Origin: Poseidonibacter parvus
Lineage (GTDB): Bacteria > Campylobacterota > Campylobacteria > Campylobacterales > Arcobacteraceae
DNA length: 64,000 bases
Assembly (NCBI RefSeq): GCF_001956695.1
Contig: NZ_CP019070.1
Span: 1,302,001 to 1,366,000, forward strand
Direction of reading: 5' to 3'
Made by a program: the position numbers and the translations under genes
The notes under the pieces: model-generated
Database searches by the model: none
Seen by the model: the letters and a program-made list of their open reading frames with translations, nothing else
Told to the model about the DNA's origin: nothing
Shown: piece after piece, positions 36,420 through 46,333 of the stretch
Position numbering within the stretch: the first letter of the stretch is position 1
How the letters are laid out: the number at the start of each line of letters is the position of its first letter

Positions 36420-37463
36420 ATGACTGTAAAAATTAATTTACCCCACGATAATTCTTATGAAATCTTTATTGATAAACTAAACGAACTATATTTTGATACA
36501 AAAGTTGTAATTGTTACAAACCCAACTGTTAGTGGCTTTCACTTAGAATACTTAAAAAGTAAATTAAATGCTAAAGAGCTTAGTATTTGTACTATTCCTG
36601 ATGGTGAACAATATAAGCATATGGAAACAATTGAATCAATACTAGAGCATTGTTTTACAAAAAGATTAGATAGAAAATCTTTACTTGTAGCTTTTGGTGG
36701 TGGTGTTATTGGTGATATGACAGGTTTTGCAGCATCTATTTATCAAAGAGGTATTGATTTTGTACAAATTCCTACTACACTTTTATCTCAAGTTGATGCA
36801 AGTGTTGGTGGGAAAACTGGTATTAATAATAAATTTGGAAAAAACTTAATAGGTGCTTTTCACCAACCAAATGCTGTTTATATCGATCCTTCAATGTTAA
36901 AAACACTTCCAAAAAGAGAGTTTGGTGCAGGTGTTGCAGAAATTGTAAAAATGGCAGTTACTTTTAACAAAGAGTTCTTTGAGTGGTTAGAGCAAAATGA
37001 TATTAACAAAGAAGAAAATCTAAAAATTGCAATTCAAAAATCTGTTGAAACAAAAGCTTATGTAGTTTCTCAAGATGAAAAAGAGCATGGAATTAGAGCT
37101 GCTTTAAACTATGGACATACTTTTGGTCATGTTGTTGAAAATGAAACAAATTATAATACATACTTACATGGTGAAGCTGTTGGTATTGGTATGATGATGG
37201 CAAATGAAGTTTCTGTTAAACTAGGACTAATGAGCAAAGAAGATGCTTTAAGAGTAAAAAGATTACTAGAAGTTTATGATATTCCTACTAGTTACAAAAT
37301 TAAAGATGTAGAAGATTTTTATGAGCATTTCTTTTTAGATAAAAAATCTCTAGATAATAAAATTAAGTTTATTTTAGCACGTGGAATTGGTGATTGTTTA
37401 ATTACAGATGAGACAAGTAAAGAAGATATTATAAAAGTTTTAAAAGGTTTCTCACGTGATTAA
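36420..37463 (+). CDS. aroB: 3-dehydroquinate synthase
   Basis: A 347-residue NAD- and zinc-dependent enzyme, second step of the shikimate pathway. Motifs: IPDGEQYKHMET near residue 59, AFGGGVIGDMTGFAAS near 89, PTTLLSQVDASVGGKTGINN near 119, zinc-site GAGVAEIVKMAV near 178 and GHTFGHVVE near 235, with HGEAVGIGM. It opens the tightly packed aroB-mscS-mtaB-FtsH-like cluster; its stop overlaps the next start by 8 bases. Confidence 0.96.
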   Translation: MTVKINLPHDNSYEIFIDKLNELYFDTKVVIVTNPTVSGFHLEYLKSKLNAKELSICTIPDGEQYKHMETIESILEHCFTKRLDRKSLLVAFGGGVIGDMTGFAASIYQRGIDFVQIPTTLLSQVDASVGGKTGINNKFGKNLIGAFHQPNAVYIDPSMLKTLPKREFGAGVAEIVKMAVTFNKEFFEWLEQNDINKEENLKIAIQKSVETKAYVVSQDEKEHGIRAALNYGHTFGHVVENETNYNTYLHGEAVGIGMMMANEVSVKLGLMSKEDALRVKRLLEVYDIPTSYKIKDVEDFYEHFFLDKKSLDNKIKFILARGIGDCLITDETSKEDIIKVLKGFSRD

Positions 37464-39198
37464 AAATTTTTTATTAGCACTTGTATTTTCAATATCTTTA
37501 TATGGTGAAAATAATGCGATTGGTAATATTGATACTATTGATACAAAAGATAAAGCAGAAGTTAAACAAATTGAACAAGATATTATAAAAGAAAAATTTG
37601 ATGAAGCACAAAAAGAACAAAAAGAAAAAGAATTAAGAGAATTAGAAGAACAAAAATCAAAAGAAATTGATATGCAAAATCTTGCAAAAATTAATATTCT
37701 TCTTGCAAAAATAGAAAAAATAAAACTAGAATTAAGAAACAATATTCTTTTGAAAAGATATTCAAACTATATTTCATACAGAAAAATATCTACTGAACTT
37801 GCAGTTTTAAAGAAAAGCTTAACAAAAAAGAAAGATGTAGATGAAGAAGAAATCTATCAACTTCATAATAAAATTAGAGTAAAAGAAAATGAGCTTGAAT
37901 TAATTGAAGAATATAAAGGGTCACCTATTGGTGGTTTTATCAATCCTCCTGAGATTGAAAAATATGACCACATAACAAATCCTTTTGGAATTATAAACGC
38001 ACTTTCTCAGATTAAAAAACTTGAAGATAATAAAAATAGATTTAAAAGTTTAGAAGAAAATATTAGTGATTTAACAATTAAACTTGATGATGAACTTTTT
38101 CTTTATTTAGAACTTTTTAATTTAGAGCAAAGAAGTGACTATAAAGAAGAAATTACTTTTCTAGATAAGCAAAAAAAAGACTTTAACATGGTTTTAGAAA
38201 TTGTTTCAACTACTGAAGAAGTTTATACAAGAAAAATTGAACAAGTAATTTTAGAAATTAAAAACCAAATATCACAACAAATTCAAAAAATATTAATAAT
38301 CTTTACAATTATAGTTGTTTTATCTTTTTTAGCATTTTTAGTAAAACTTGCACTTAAAAAATACTTCTCACAAAATGAGAGTTATTACATGACAAATAAA
38401 ATAATCAACTTTACAGTTGTATTTTTAATTGTAATGGTTTTAATGTTTTCATATATTGATAATGTTTCATATCTTGTTACAATCCTTGGATTTGCATCTG
38501 CAGGTATTGCTATTGCTTTAAAAGATTGGTTTATGTCAATTTTTGGATGGATGGTAATAGTTACTTCTGGTTCAATTCAAGTAGGGGATAGAATTAAAGT
38601 AAATAGAAATGGTGTTGAAGCTGTTGGAGATGTTTTAGATATTTCACTATTTAAAATAACAATTAGAGAAGATATTACTTATACATCATATACAGTAAAT
38701 AGAAGAACAGGAAGAATTTTCTTTATTCCTAATAACTATATTTTCTCAGAAATGATTGCAAACTACACTCATTCAGGTCTAAGAACTGTATGGGATGGTA
38801 TTGATATTACAATTACTTTTGATTCAAACCATAAAAAAGCACAAAAAATTTCAAGAGATATTTTAAAGCATTATTCTAAAGGTTATACAGATATAACAAG
38901 AAAACAATTAAGTAAAATGAGAAGTAAATACCAGTTACGTGCTACTGGAGTAGAGCCACGAGTATTTACTTTTGTTGAACCTTATGGAATTGTAATTTCA
39001 GGATGGTATCTTACAAACTCTTATGCTGCTTTACAATTAAGAAGTACTATGAGTCCAGAAATATTAGAAGCATTTATGAAAGAAGATGATATTCATATTG
39101 CTTATCCAACTCAACAAATTAATATGAATAATACAGATAATCATTATGGTCCATCACGATCAAAAAGACCTAAACCAGAAGAATTAGAAGATATATAG
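37456..39198 (+). CDS. MscS-family mechanosensitive channel
   Basis: A 580-residue protein. A signal peptide (residues 1-17, MIKNFLLALVFSISLYG) leads to a long periplasmic coiled-coil region (about 25-270), then membrane segments (about 278-298, 318-336, 341-360), and a MscS domain. The pore/vestibule motif is GFASAGIAIALKDWFMSIFG near 350, with SGSIQVGDRIKVN after it and the FIPNNYIFSEMIANYTH strand near 427. It ends in a charged tail. The GTG start overlaps aroB by 8 bases. It probably opens under osmotic downshock; the coiled-coil part is larger than in MscS of E. coli. Confidence 0.88.
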   Translation: MIKNFLLALVFSISLYGENNAIGNIDTIDTKDKAEVKQIEQDIIKEKFDEAQKEQKEKELRELEEQKSKEIDMQNLAKINILLAKIEKIKLELRNNILLKRYSNYISYRKISTELAVLKKSLTKKKDVDEEEIYQLHNKIRVKENELELIEEYKGSPIGGFINPPEIEKYDHITNPFGIINALSQIKKLEDNKNRFKSLEENISDLTIKLDDELFLYLELFNLEQRSDYKEEITFLDKQKKDFNMVLEIVSTTEEVYTRKIEQVILEIKNQISQQIQKILIIFTIIVVLSFLAFLVKLALKKYFSQNESYYMTNKIINFTVVFLIVMVLMFSYIDNVSYLVTILGFASAGIAIALKDWFMSIFGWMVIVTSGSIQVGDRIKVNRNGVEAVGDVLDISLFKITIREDITYTSYTVNRRTGRIFFIPNNYIFSEMIANYTHSGLRTVWDGIDITITFDSNHKKAQKISRDILKHYSKGYTDITRKQLSKMRSKYQLRATGVEPRVFTFVEPYGIVISGWYLTNSYAALQLRSTMSPEILEAFMKEDDIHIAYPTQQINMNNTDNHYGPSRSKRPKPEELEDI

Positions 39199-39219
39199 AA
39201 TAGAAGGCTAAAGAAATAT

Positions 39220-40488
39220 ATGAATTTTACAAAAGATAAACAAAAAGTATATTTTAAAACATTTGGATGTAGAACAAATGTATTTGATACACAAGTTATG
39301 ATGAGTAATCTAAAAGATTTTGATATTACTCAAGAAGAAAAAGATGCAGATGTAGTTGTTATAAACTCTTGTACTGTTACAAATGGAGCAGATAGTACTG
39401 CACGTGGATATATAAATGGTCTTAAAAAACTTCCAAAAGATCCAAGAGTTGTATTTACTGGTTGTGGAGTTTGGACAAAGGGTGAAAGCTTATTTAAAGA
39501 AGAAAAAGTTGATGCACTATTTGGACATTCTGAGAAAGAAAAAATCAATGAGCTTTTACAAAAAGAAGATAGGTTCTTTCAAGCAGGAGATTTAGAACAT
39601 TTAGATAATACTATTGTTGAAGAGTTTGTTGGAAAAAGTAGGGCTTTTATTAAAATTCAAGAAGGTTGTGACTTTAGATGTTCATACTGTATTATTCCTC
39701 ATGTTCGTGGTGATGCAAGATCTTACAGCGAAGATAAGATTTTAGAACAGGTTGAAACATTAGCTTCAAATGGTTTTGGAGAGTTTATTTTAACAGGAAC
39801 AAATGTAGGTTCTTATGGAAAGAAACAGCACACATCATTAGCAAAACTTTTAAAGAAAATGTCTAAAATAAAAGGTGTTAGAAGAATTAGAATGGGAAGT
39901 ATTGAACCTATTCAAATTGACGATGAGTTCAAAGAATTAGTAAATGAGCCATTTATGGCAAAACATCTTCATATTGCATTACAACATACTTCAAAGGATA
40001 TGTTAAAACTAATGAATAGAAGAAATAAAGTTCTTTCAGACTTAGAACTATTTGAATTTTTAAAAGAGAATGGTTATGCCTTAGGAACTGATTTTATTGT
40101 TGGACATCCAGGTGAAACTGATGAATTATGGAAAGAAGCTATGACTAATCTTCATAAATTTCCATTAACACATATACATGCATTTACATACTCAAAAAGA
40201 GATGGAACACCAAGTGCAACAATGAAACCTGAAGTAAGAGGTGATGTTGCAAAATTACGATATAACGAATTAACAAAAATTATTGAAGATAAAAATTTAA
40301 ATTTTAGAAAAGATAATAATAAAACTTTAGAAATTTTAATAGAACAAGAAAAAAATGGAAAATATATAGGTTTAGATCAGCATTTCAATCAAATCGAAAT
40401 AGAATCTTCTGTTGATTTAGTAGGAGATTGGATCTTTATAGATGACTATGAAGTAAAGGCTAAAAACAATGTCGCAAAATTCAGATAA
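39220..40488 (+). CDS. mtaB: tRNA ms2t6A methylthiotransferase MtaB-like
   Basis: A 422-residue radical-SAM enzyme of the MiaB/MtaB/RimO family. The N-terminal UPF0004 domain has VYFKTFGCRTNVFDTQ, INSCTVTN and VFTGCGV (the three cluster cysteines). The radical-SAM triad is in EGCDFRCSYCIIPHVRG near residue 148. A TRAM-like C-terminal stretch follows. MtaB adds methylthio to t6A37 of tRNA(Lys), based on B. subtilis YqeV and other members; NTTC-type sequence here differs from MiaB. Its end overlaps the FtsH-like start by 20 bases. Confidence 0.88.
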   Translation: MNFTKDKQKVYFKTFGCRTNVFDTQVMMSNLKDFDITQEEKDADVVVINSCTVTNGADSTARGYINGLKKLPKDPRVVFTGCGVWTKGESLFKEEKVDALFGHSEKEKINELLQKEDRFFQAGDLEHLDNTIVEEFVGKSRAFIKIQEGCDFRCSYCIIPHVRGDARSYSEDKILEQVETLASNGFGEFILTGTNVGSYGKKQHTSLAKLLKKMSKIKGVRRIRMGSIEPIQIDDEFKELVNEPFMAKHLHIALQHTSKDMLKLMNRRNKVLSDLELFEFLKENGYALGTDFIVGHPGETDELWKEAMTNLHKFPLTHIHAFTYSKRDGTPSATMKPEVRGDVAKLRYNELTKIIEDKNLNFRKDNNKTLEILIEQEKNGKYIGLDQHFNQIEIESSVDLVGDWIFIDDYEVKAKNNVAKFR

Positions 40489-41935
40489 CAAAGTACTCGA
40501 TAAAAATTTTAAATTAATGGCAATGTCTGCTGTTGTATTATTAATATTATTTGTATATACACTATATAAAGGTGGTTCACATATTGAAGGTGGGTCTTAT
40601 TATTTAGGAATTGGTTTCTTATTTATTTTACTTTTTGTTGCATTAATAGTGAAAATGAAACAAGATAAATTAAAAGAATATTTTAATAAAAATAAAAAGA
40701 ATTCTGCATTTGGTACACAACTAGAACAATCAAAAGCTAATGCTTCAAATGAAGATTTAAATACAAATATTCATGCTGTAAACTCAAATGTAACATTTAA
40801 AGATGTTGCAGGAATTAAAGAAATCAAAGAAGAGCTAGAAGAAGTAGTTGATTTTTTAAATGAGCCTCAAAAGTATTTAAAACATGGTGTAAAACTTCCA
40901 AAAGGTGTAATTTTAGTTGGACCTCCTGGTGTTGGTAAAACTTTAATAGCACGTGCTGTTGCAGGTGAAGCTGATGTACCATTCTTTTATCAAAGTGGTG
41001 CTTCTTTTGTGCAAATTTATGTGGGAATGGGTGCTAAAAAAGTAAGAGAATTATTCGCAAAAGCCAAGCAAAATGCACCTGCTATTGTATTTATTGATGA
41101 AATAGATGCTGTTGGTAAAAAAAGAAGTGGAACTTCAAATGATGAAAGAGAATCTACACTAAACGAGCTATTAACTCAAATGGATGGTTTTGAAGGTGAT
41201 AGTGGTGTTATTGTTATGGCTGCAACTAATAAAGTTGAAGTACTAGATGAAGCACTTTTAAGAGCTGGAAGATTTGATAGACGTGTTCATGTTGGTCTTC
41301 CAAATATTGAAGATAGAAAAAAGATTTTAGAATTATATTTAGATGGTAAAAATCATGAAATAAATATTGAGCAATTATCAATTGACACTACAGGTTTTAG
41401 TTCAGCTGCCTTGTCTACACTTATTAATGAAGCTTTATTAAATATGATAAAAAGAAAATCTAAAATATTAGATAGTGATGATATTGAAATAGCAAAAAAC
41501 AAACTTCAGTTTGGTAAAAAACAAATTAAAATATTAGATGAAAAACAAAAAGAAATTCTATCTATTTATCAAGCATCAAAGGCTTTTATTTCAAAAACAA
41601 AAGTTTCATTATTTGATGAAAGTATAGAAAAAATATCTGCTACATATCCGTCTTATCATGAACTTTGTGAGAATATCAAAAGGGATTTAGCTGGTTTTAT
41701 TGGTGTTGAAGTAATAAAAAAAGAAAAATACGCAATCAATCATAAAGATTTAGAAGATGCAGATACTTTAGCTGATGAAATTGTAAATAAATACAAAATG
41801 TCAAATTCAAAAGAAGAATTATTAAACAATATTAAAAATGATTTAAGAGCTGAATTATCACATAATGCAGATGAAATAAATAGATTAAAAGAAATTATGC
41901 TTAAAAATGAGGTTATAACGACTAATGATATCTAA
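40469..41935 (+). CDS. FtsH-like AAA ATPase with a degenerate protease domain
   Basis: A 488-residue membrane ATPase. Two membrane segments lie at about residues 13-32 and 43-62. The AAA domain is clearly FtsH-type: [16 protein letters not shown] near 108, Walker [15 protein letters not shown] near 149, pore-loop [15 protein letters not shown] near 179 (FtsH: FVEMFVGVGASRVR), Walker [29 protein letters not shown]. Beyond about 345 it follows the M41 peptidase layout (KNKLQFGKK), but the zinc motif HEAGH is replaced by YQASKA. The metal-site Asp helix ([15 protein letters not shown]) remains. It therefore looks like an inactive-protease FtsH relative acting as an unfoldase or adaptor. It overlaps both neighbours. 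Confidence 0.85.
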   Translation: MSQNSDNKVLDKNFKLMAMSAVVLLILFVYTLYKGGSHIEGGSYYLGIGFLFILLFVALIVKMKQDKLKEYFNKNKKNSAFGTQLEQSKANASNEDLNTNIHAVNSNVTFKDVAGIKEIKEELEEVVDFLNEPQKYLKHGVKLPKGVILVGPPGVGKTLIARAVAGEADVPFFYQSGASFVQIYVGMGAKKVRELFAKAKQNAPAIVFIDEIDAVGKKRSGTSNDERESTLNELLTQMDGFEGDSGVIVMAATNKVEVLDEALLRAGRFDRRVHVGLPNIEDRKKILELYLDGKNHEINIEQLSIDTTGFSSAALSTLINEALLNMIKRKSKILDSDDIEIAKNKLQFGKKQIKILDEKQKEILSIYQASKAFISKTKVSLFDESIEKISATYPSYHELCENIKRDLAGFIGVEVIKKEKYAINHKDLEDADTLADEIVNKYKMSNSKEELLNNIKNDLRAELSHNADEINRLKEIMLKNEVITTNDI

Positions 41936-42446
41936 GACTTATTTTTCAGGTTTTTGCTTAGAAAATGAAGAAGAGCTTTTTAGTGAATATATCATTAAAA
42001 ATGATTTTACAGTTTCAGGCTTTTCTTATGGAGCTATAAAAGCTTTTGAAGAAGTTTTATCTTCAAAGCAAAGAGTTGATAAGTTACAACTTTTTTCACC
42101 TGCTTTTTTTCAAGAGCAAGATGAAAAATTTAAAAGAATGCAATTAATGTTTTTTAAAAAAGATGCAAATGCTTATTGTGCTAATTTCTTAGAAAATATT
42201 GCCTACCCAAGTAATATTGATTGTAGTAAATATTTTGTTCAAGGAAATTATGAACAATTAGATGAACTAATTAATTATGAATGGTCTGAAGATAAATTAG
42301 AACAATTAGAAAGAAAAGGCACAAAAATAGAAGTATTTTTAGGTGCTGATGATAAAATATGTGATTCTTTAAAAGCAAAAGATTTTTTTGCTAAATATGC
42401 AAGCGTTTATTACATAAAAAATGTAGGACATATATTAAATAAGTAA
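41925..42446 (+). CDS. bioV: Pimeloyl-ACP methyl ester esterase BioV-like
   Basis: A 173-residue short alpha/beta-hydrolase. It has FSGFCLENEEELFSEYI, the nucleophile elbow VSGFSYGAIKAFE near residue 34, LQLFSPAFFQ, an Asp in VFLGADDKICD near 143 and the His in YYIKNVGHILNK at the end. Layout and length fit BioV of Helicobacter, which hydrolyses methyl pimeloyl-ACP for biotin synthesis. It overlaps the FtsH-like gene by 11 bases. The comparison is from memory. Confidence 0.75.
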   Translation: MISKTYFSGFCLENEEELFSEYIIKNDFTVSGFSYGAIKAFEEVLSSKQRVDKLQLFSPAFFQEQDEKFKRMQLMFFKKDANAYCANFLENIAYPSNIDCSKYFVQGNYEQLDELINYEWSEDKLEQLERKGTKIEVFLGADDKICDSLKAKDFFAKYASVYYIKNVGHILNK

Positions 42447-42477
42447 AACAAAATTAAATAAATATGAAGGAATTATA

Positions 42478-43017
42478 ATGAATGAAAAAAAAGCAAAAAT
42501 AGGAATAATAACAGCAAGTGATAGAGCAAGTAAAGGAATTTATGAAGATTTATCTGGACGTGCAATTATAGATACAATGAATGATTATTTAACTTCACCT
42601 TGGGAAGAAGTTTATAGATGTATTGAAGATGACCAAAAAACTTTAGAAGAAACAATGAAAGACTTAGTTGACAATGAAGGATGTTGTTTAGTAGTGACTA
42701 CTGGTGGAACAGGACCAGCAGCTAGAGATGTAACTCCAGAAGCTACAGAAGCTGTGTGTGATAGAATGATGCCAGGGTTTGGTGAATTAATGCGTGCAGA
42801 ATCATTAAAATTTGTTCCAACTGCTATTTTATCAAGACAAACAGCAGGTTTAAGAGGAAGTTCATTAATAGTAAATCTTCCAGGAAAACCTAAATCAATT
42901 AGGGAGTGTTTAGATGCAGTTTTTCCTGCAATTCCATATTGTATTGATTTAATGGAAGGTCCATTTTTAGTTTGTAATGAAGATGTAATTAAACCTTTTA
43001 GACCAAAAGCAAAATAA
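42478..43017 (+). CDS. mog: Molybdopterin adenylyltransferase-like protein
   Basis: A 179-residue MogA/MoaB-fold protein that adenylates molybdopterin before molybdate insertion. The N-terminal IGIITASDRASKGIYEDLSG and the substrate loop VVTTGGTGPAARDVTPEA near residue 78 are characteristic, with LSRQTAGLRGSSLIVNLPGKP near 126. Other molybdenum-cofactor genes are not in the window. It is 31 bases after bioV and 6 before mutS2. Confidence 0.92.
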   Translation: MNEKKAKIGIITASDRASKGIYEDLSGRAIIDTMNDYLTSPWEEVYRCIEDDQKTLEETMKDLVDNEGCCLVVTTGGTGPAARDVTPEATEAVCDRMMPGFGELMRAESLKFVPTAILSRQTAGLRGSSLIVNLPGKPKSIRECLDAVFPAIPYCIDLMEGPFLVCNEDVIKPFRPKAK

Positions 43018-43023
43018 AATTTT

Positions 43024-45228
43024 ATGCAAGATATTATAAAAAAATTAGATTTAGCAGATTATTTAGAATCTTTTTCAAATTTTTTAGCTAGAAAAAAATC
43101 AATAATCTTGGAAGGAGATATTAATCTTCATCATAAACTAATAAATGAACTTGGTAAATTTGATGTTAAAGCTCCCAACGAAGTTGCTAATTTAGATACT
43201 GCATTAATGCATATTCAAAAGCAGGGTGTTTTAAAAGTTGATGAGATTATTGAGTTTACGAAGATAATCAAATATTTTAATTATTTAAAAAGATTTAGCT
43301 TTGATGGTAAACTTCAAGAATGGATTGATAAGATTATAATACCAAATGATATTACAAATATTTGTGATTATTTTGATGATAGGTCAAAATTAAAAGATGG
43401 TGTTAATGAGCAATTTGATTCAATTAAATATGCAATTTCATCAAATAAAGAAGAAATAAAACAAAGTTTATATAGAACAATTAATAACCAAAAAGTTAGA
43501 TCTTACTTAGTTGATTCTCAAGTTCATTACATAAATGGAGAAGAATCATTGCTTGTTCGTGGTGGGTTTAATCATGTTTTAAAAGCACAAGTAATAAATA
43601 GATCAAATGCAGGTTTCTTTTATGTTTTACCTCATAGTGTAAGTTCATTAAAACAAAAACAAAATGATTTAGTAAATAAACAAGAAGAAATACTTTTAAA
43701 AATTTGTAAGCAAATTTCATCAACTTTTGAAAAAAATTTAATGTTTTTAAAATTTATAAATAAAGAGTTTGATAGATTTGATCATTACCAAGCAAGACTA
43801 TTTTTTGCAAAAGTAAATGATAAAAACTTCATAATTCCAAGTAAAAAAAACATAAATAAATTAGTAGATTTCTCACATCCAGCACTTCATGATGCAAAGC
43901 CTATTAGTATTGATTTTTCTAAATCAGTTGTAATGATTACAGGAGTAAATGCTGGTGGTAAAACAATGATGTTAAAATCAATTTTATCAGCTGTTTTACT
44001 CTCAAAATATCTTATTCCATATAATGCTCATCAAGATACAACAATAGGAAACTTTAAAAGTATAAATGCCGTTTTAGATGACCCTCAAAGTGTAAAAAAT
44101 GATATTTCAACCTTTGCAGGAAGAATGCAAGAATTCTCTAAATTATTTACTAGTAAAAATGCAATTGTTGGTGTTGATGAAATTGAGCTTGGAACTGATT
44201 CTGATGAAGCAGCTTCTTTATTTAAAGTAATTATCGAAGAGTTAATTAGTAAAGATATTAAAATTATTATTACAACACACCATAAAAGACTAGCAGCGCT
44301 TATGGCTTCAAATGATGATGTTGAACTAATTGCTGCACTTTATGATGAAGAAAATAGATTACCTACTTATGAGTTTTTACAAGGAACTATTGGAAAATCT
44401 TATGCATTTGAAACAGCTTCAAGATATGGAATTCCAAATAATGTAGTTAAAAAAGCAAAAGAAGTTTATGGTGATGATAAAGATAAACTAAATGAGTTAA
44501 TTGAAAGAAGTTCTGAGCTTGAAAAAGAGTACAAACTTAAGATTGAAAAACTTAATAATGAAATATCAAAAATGGAAAAATTATCAAGAAACTTAAGTGA
44601 GCAAAAAGAGACTTTAGATGAGCATATATATTCAGAGAAGTCAAAACTACATAAAGAGTATAAAGATGCACGGGATGAAGCTAAAAAAGCTATTAAAGCT
44701 AAATTAGTAGGAGAATCACATCAGCATTTAAATATTGCTCATAAAAAAGCAAGTGATATTAAAACTACAAAAGTTCAAGAAGCTGTTGAGTTAAAAGTAG
44801 GGGATAGAGTAAAATATAGAAGTACTAAAGGTGTTCTTGTTTCAATAAAAGGTGCTAAAGCGTTTATTGAAAATGATATGGGAATGAAAGTACAAGTTAA
44901 ATTAGCTGATTTACAAAAATCAGGAAATCCTCCAAAACTAAAAAAGAAACCTATTAAAGCAACTGTAACAGTTCAAAAACCCTCAGGTGGGCATGTTAAA
45001 TTAGATTTACATGGACAAAGAAGTGATGAAGCAATAGCAAATCTTGATAAGTTTTTATCGGATGCACTAATAGCAGGTTTTGATGAAGTTTTAGTTTATC
45101 ATGGAATTGGAACTGGAAAGTTATCATTTGCTGTTAAACAGTTTTTAGATTCTCATCCAAGAGTTGAAGGGTATACAGATGCACATCCAAGTCAAGGTGG
45201 CTTTGGTGCAAAAGTTATAAAGCTTTAA
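43024..45228 (+). CDS. mutS2: Endonuclease MutS2
   Basis: A 734-residue protein without the mismatch-recognition N-domain of MutS. It contains a helical core, then the ATPase with Walker A MITGVNAGGKTMMLKS near residue 304, SVKNDISTFAGRMQE and Walker B VGVDEIELGTDSDEAA. A coiled coil covers about 480-580, KOW-like KVGDRVKYRSTKG follows, and a C-terminal Smr nuclease domain with LDLHGQRSDEAIANLDKFL and YHGIGTGKL occupies about 658-734. MutS2 proteins act against recombination or in ribosome rescue, depending on species. Confidence 0.93.
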   Translation: MQDIIKKLDLADYLESFSNFLARKKSIILEGDINLHHKLINELGKFDVKAPNEVANLDTALMHIQKQGVLKVDEIIEFTKIIKYFNYLKRFSFDGKLQEWIDKIIIPNDITNICDYFDDRSKLKDGVNEQFDSIKYAISSNKEEIKQSLYRTINNQKVRSYLVDSQVHYINGEESLLVRGGFNHVLKAQVINRSNAGFFYVLPHSVSSLKQKQNDLVNKQEEILLKICKQISSTFEKNLMFLKFINKEFDRFDHYQARLFFAKVNDKNFIIPSKKNINKLVDFSHPALHDAKPISIDFSKSVVMITGVNAGGKTMMLKSILSAVLLSKYLIPYNAHQDTTIGNFKSINAVLDDPQSVKNDISTFAGRMQEFSKLFTSKNAIVGVDEIELGTDSDEAASLFKVIIEELISKDIKIIITTHHKRLAALMASNDDVELIAALYDEENRLPTYEFLQGTIGKSYAFETASRYGIPNNVVKKAKEVYGDDKDKLNELIERSSELEKEYKLKIEKLNNEISKMEKLSRNLSEQKETLDEHIYSEKSKLHKEYKDARDEAKKAIKAKLVGESHQHLNIAHKKASDIKTTKVQEAVELKVGDRVKYRSTKGVLVSIKGAKAFIENDMGMKVQVKLADLQKSGNPPKLKKKPIKATVTVQKPSGGHVKLDLHGQRSDEAIANLDKFLSDALIAGFDEVLVYHGIGTGKLSFAVKQFLDSHPRVEGYTDAHPSQGGFGAKVIKL

Positions 45229-45247
45229 AAGCTTTATAACCTTTTTA
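45214..45247. terminator. Hairpin terminator after mutS2
   Basis: A perfect 12-bp stem GTTATAAAGCTT/AAGCTTTATAAC with a 3-base loop, overlapping the mutS2 stop and followed by CTTTTTAT. Confidence 0.75.
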
Positions 45248-45255
45248 TATATAAT

Positions 45256-45645
45256 TTATTTTTTTAGAGATTTAATAAAGTTTTCCATTGTTTCATTTGC
45301 AGCCTCATTTGGTGCTTCTAAATAGTTTATAACAAATAAATCTTCTAATTCACAAACTCCAATACTTCTTGGTCTTACTGCTAAAACCTCAGGTGTTGGT
45401 AACTCTTTTCCAAAACAGAATATAATATTTTTAGCTGCTTTTATTTTTGGACTTACTTCACCCATTTCTAATGATGATGTATGAGCATATTGGTCAAAAA
45501 TTGCTATAAATGCAATAACAGGATGAGAATCAATCTTTACTTGTAATGCGTTTATTATTTCATCAACACTTTTGAATTCTACTTCATCTTTTTTAAACTC
45601 AATTTCAAAAATAGAATATTTATCTTTAAATAGTTTTTGTTTCAT
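45256..45645 (-). CDS. Hypothetical conserved protein (DUF6858-like)
   Basis: A 129-residue soluble protein with segments FKDKYSIFEIEFKKDEVEF, SHPVIAFIAIFDQYAHTSSL, KNIIFCFGKELPTPEVLAVRPRSIGV and a C-terminal helix. I associate it with DUF6858, a family in this phylum without known function; this is from memory. It is the second gene after a membrane-anchored protein, 9 bases apart, and is convergent with mutS2. Confidence 0.65.
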   Translation of the reverse strand: MKQKLFKDKYSIFEIEFKKDEVEFKSVDEIINALQVKIDSHPVIAFIAIFDQYAHTSSLEMGEVSPKIKAAKNIIFCFGKELPTPEVLAVRPRSIGVCELEDLFVINYLEAPNEAANETMENFIKSLKK

Positions 45646-45654
45646 TTTATTCCT

Positions 45655-46197
45655 TTATTTTATTGATAAGAATGAGTCAATAACACAATTCATTCTTTCT
45701 TCTATATCTTTGCCATCTATATCCATGTAATCTGTTTGGATTTTATAAACTAGCTTTCCATCTAATTTAAATTCAAAAACTAAATAACCTGCATAAAGTT
45801 TTGATTTAGCACCTTTCTTACCTTTGTCCTCTTTATCATTTTCATAAATGTAGTAATCGATTTCAAGTTTTTTATCACTAACTTGATTTGATTTTATATG
45901 TTTTTTTAATACTTTATTTAAGATTGCATCTGCTTGAGATACATCTAAAATATTGATTAAATGACTTTGCATTAATTTTGAATATTCAATATCTGATTTG
46001 ATTACAAAATTGTTTGTTTCTATTAAGTTATTTGTTTCCCAAATAGGATTCTCAAACTCTATTTTTTCAAATGTTATTGTTTTTTCTTGACACTCTAATC
46101 TTTTTTTCTTTGGATCGAATTTATTTAACTCTTCAAAAACTGCAAATGTAACAAATAATATAATAGCAATTAATATAATTGGTAATATTTTTTTCAT
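45655..46197 (-). CDS. Hypothetical membrane-anchored protein
   Basis: A 180-residue protein with one N-terminal hydrophobic segment (residues 4-24, an uncleaved anchor or signal) and a soluble part, probably periplasmic, rich in Lys, Glu and Asn. It contains two cysteines (RLECQE and RMNCVID). No family recognised. A terminator-like hairpin separates it from the upstream DUF748-like gene, so it may have its own promoter. Confidence 0.65.
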   Translation of the reverse strand: MKKILPIILIAIILFVTFAVFEELNKFDPKKKRLECQEKTITFEKIEFENPIWETNNLIETNNFVIKSDIEYSKLMQSHLINILDVSQADAILNKVLKKHIKSNQVSDKKLEIDYYIYENDKEDKGKKGAKSKLYAGYLVFEFKLDGKLVYKIQTDYMDIDGKDIEERMNCVIDSFLSIK

Positions 46198-46298
46198 AAG
46201 TTTTCCTTATTCAGTATTATAATTAATACTTATTTTTGGTATGATAGCAAATAAACTTTTATATGTCAATAAATTATAGTTTACATAAGTAAAAATTA

Positions 46299-46333
46299 TA
46301 ATTATAGTAAAGAAAGAATCTTTACTATAATTA
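46299..46333 (-). terminator. Terminator of the AsmA/DUF748-like gene
   Basis: A perfect 15-bp inverted repeat (TAATTATAGTAAAGA and its complement) with a 5-base loop overlaps the stop of the 1117-residue gene; on the minus strand it runs into a T-rich tract. Confidence 0.75.
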
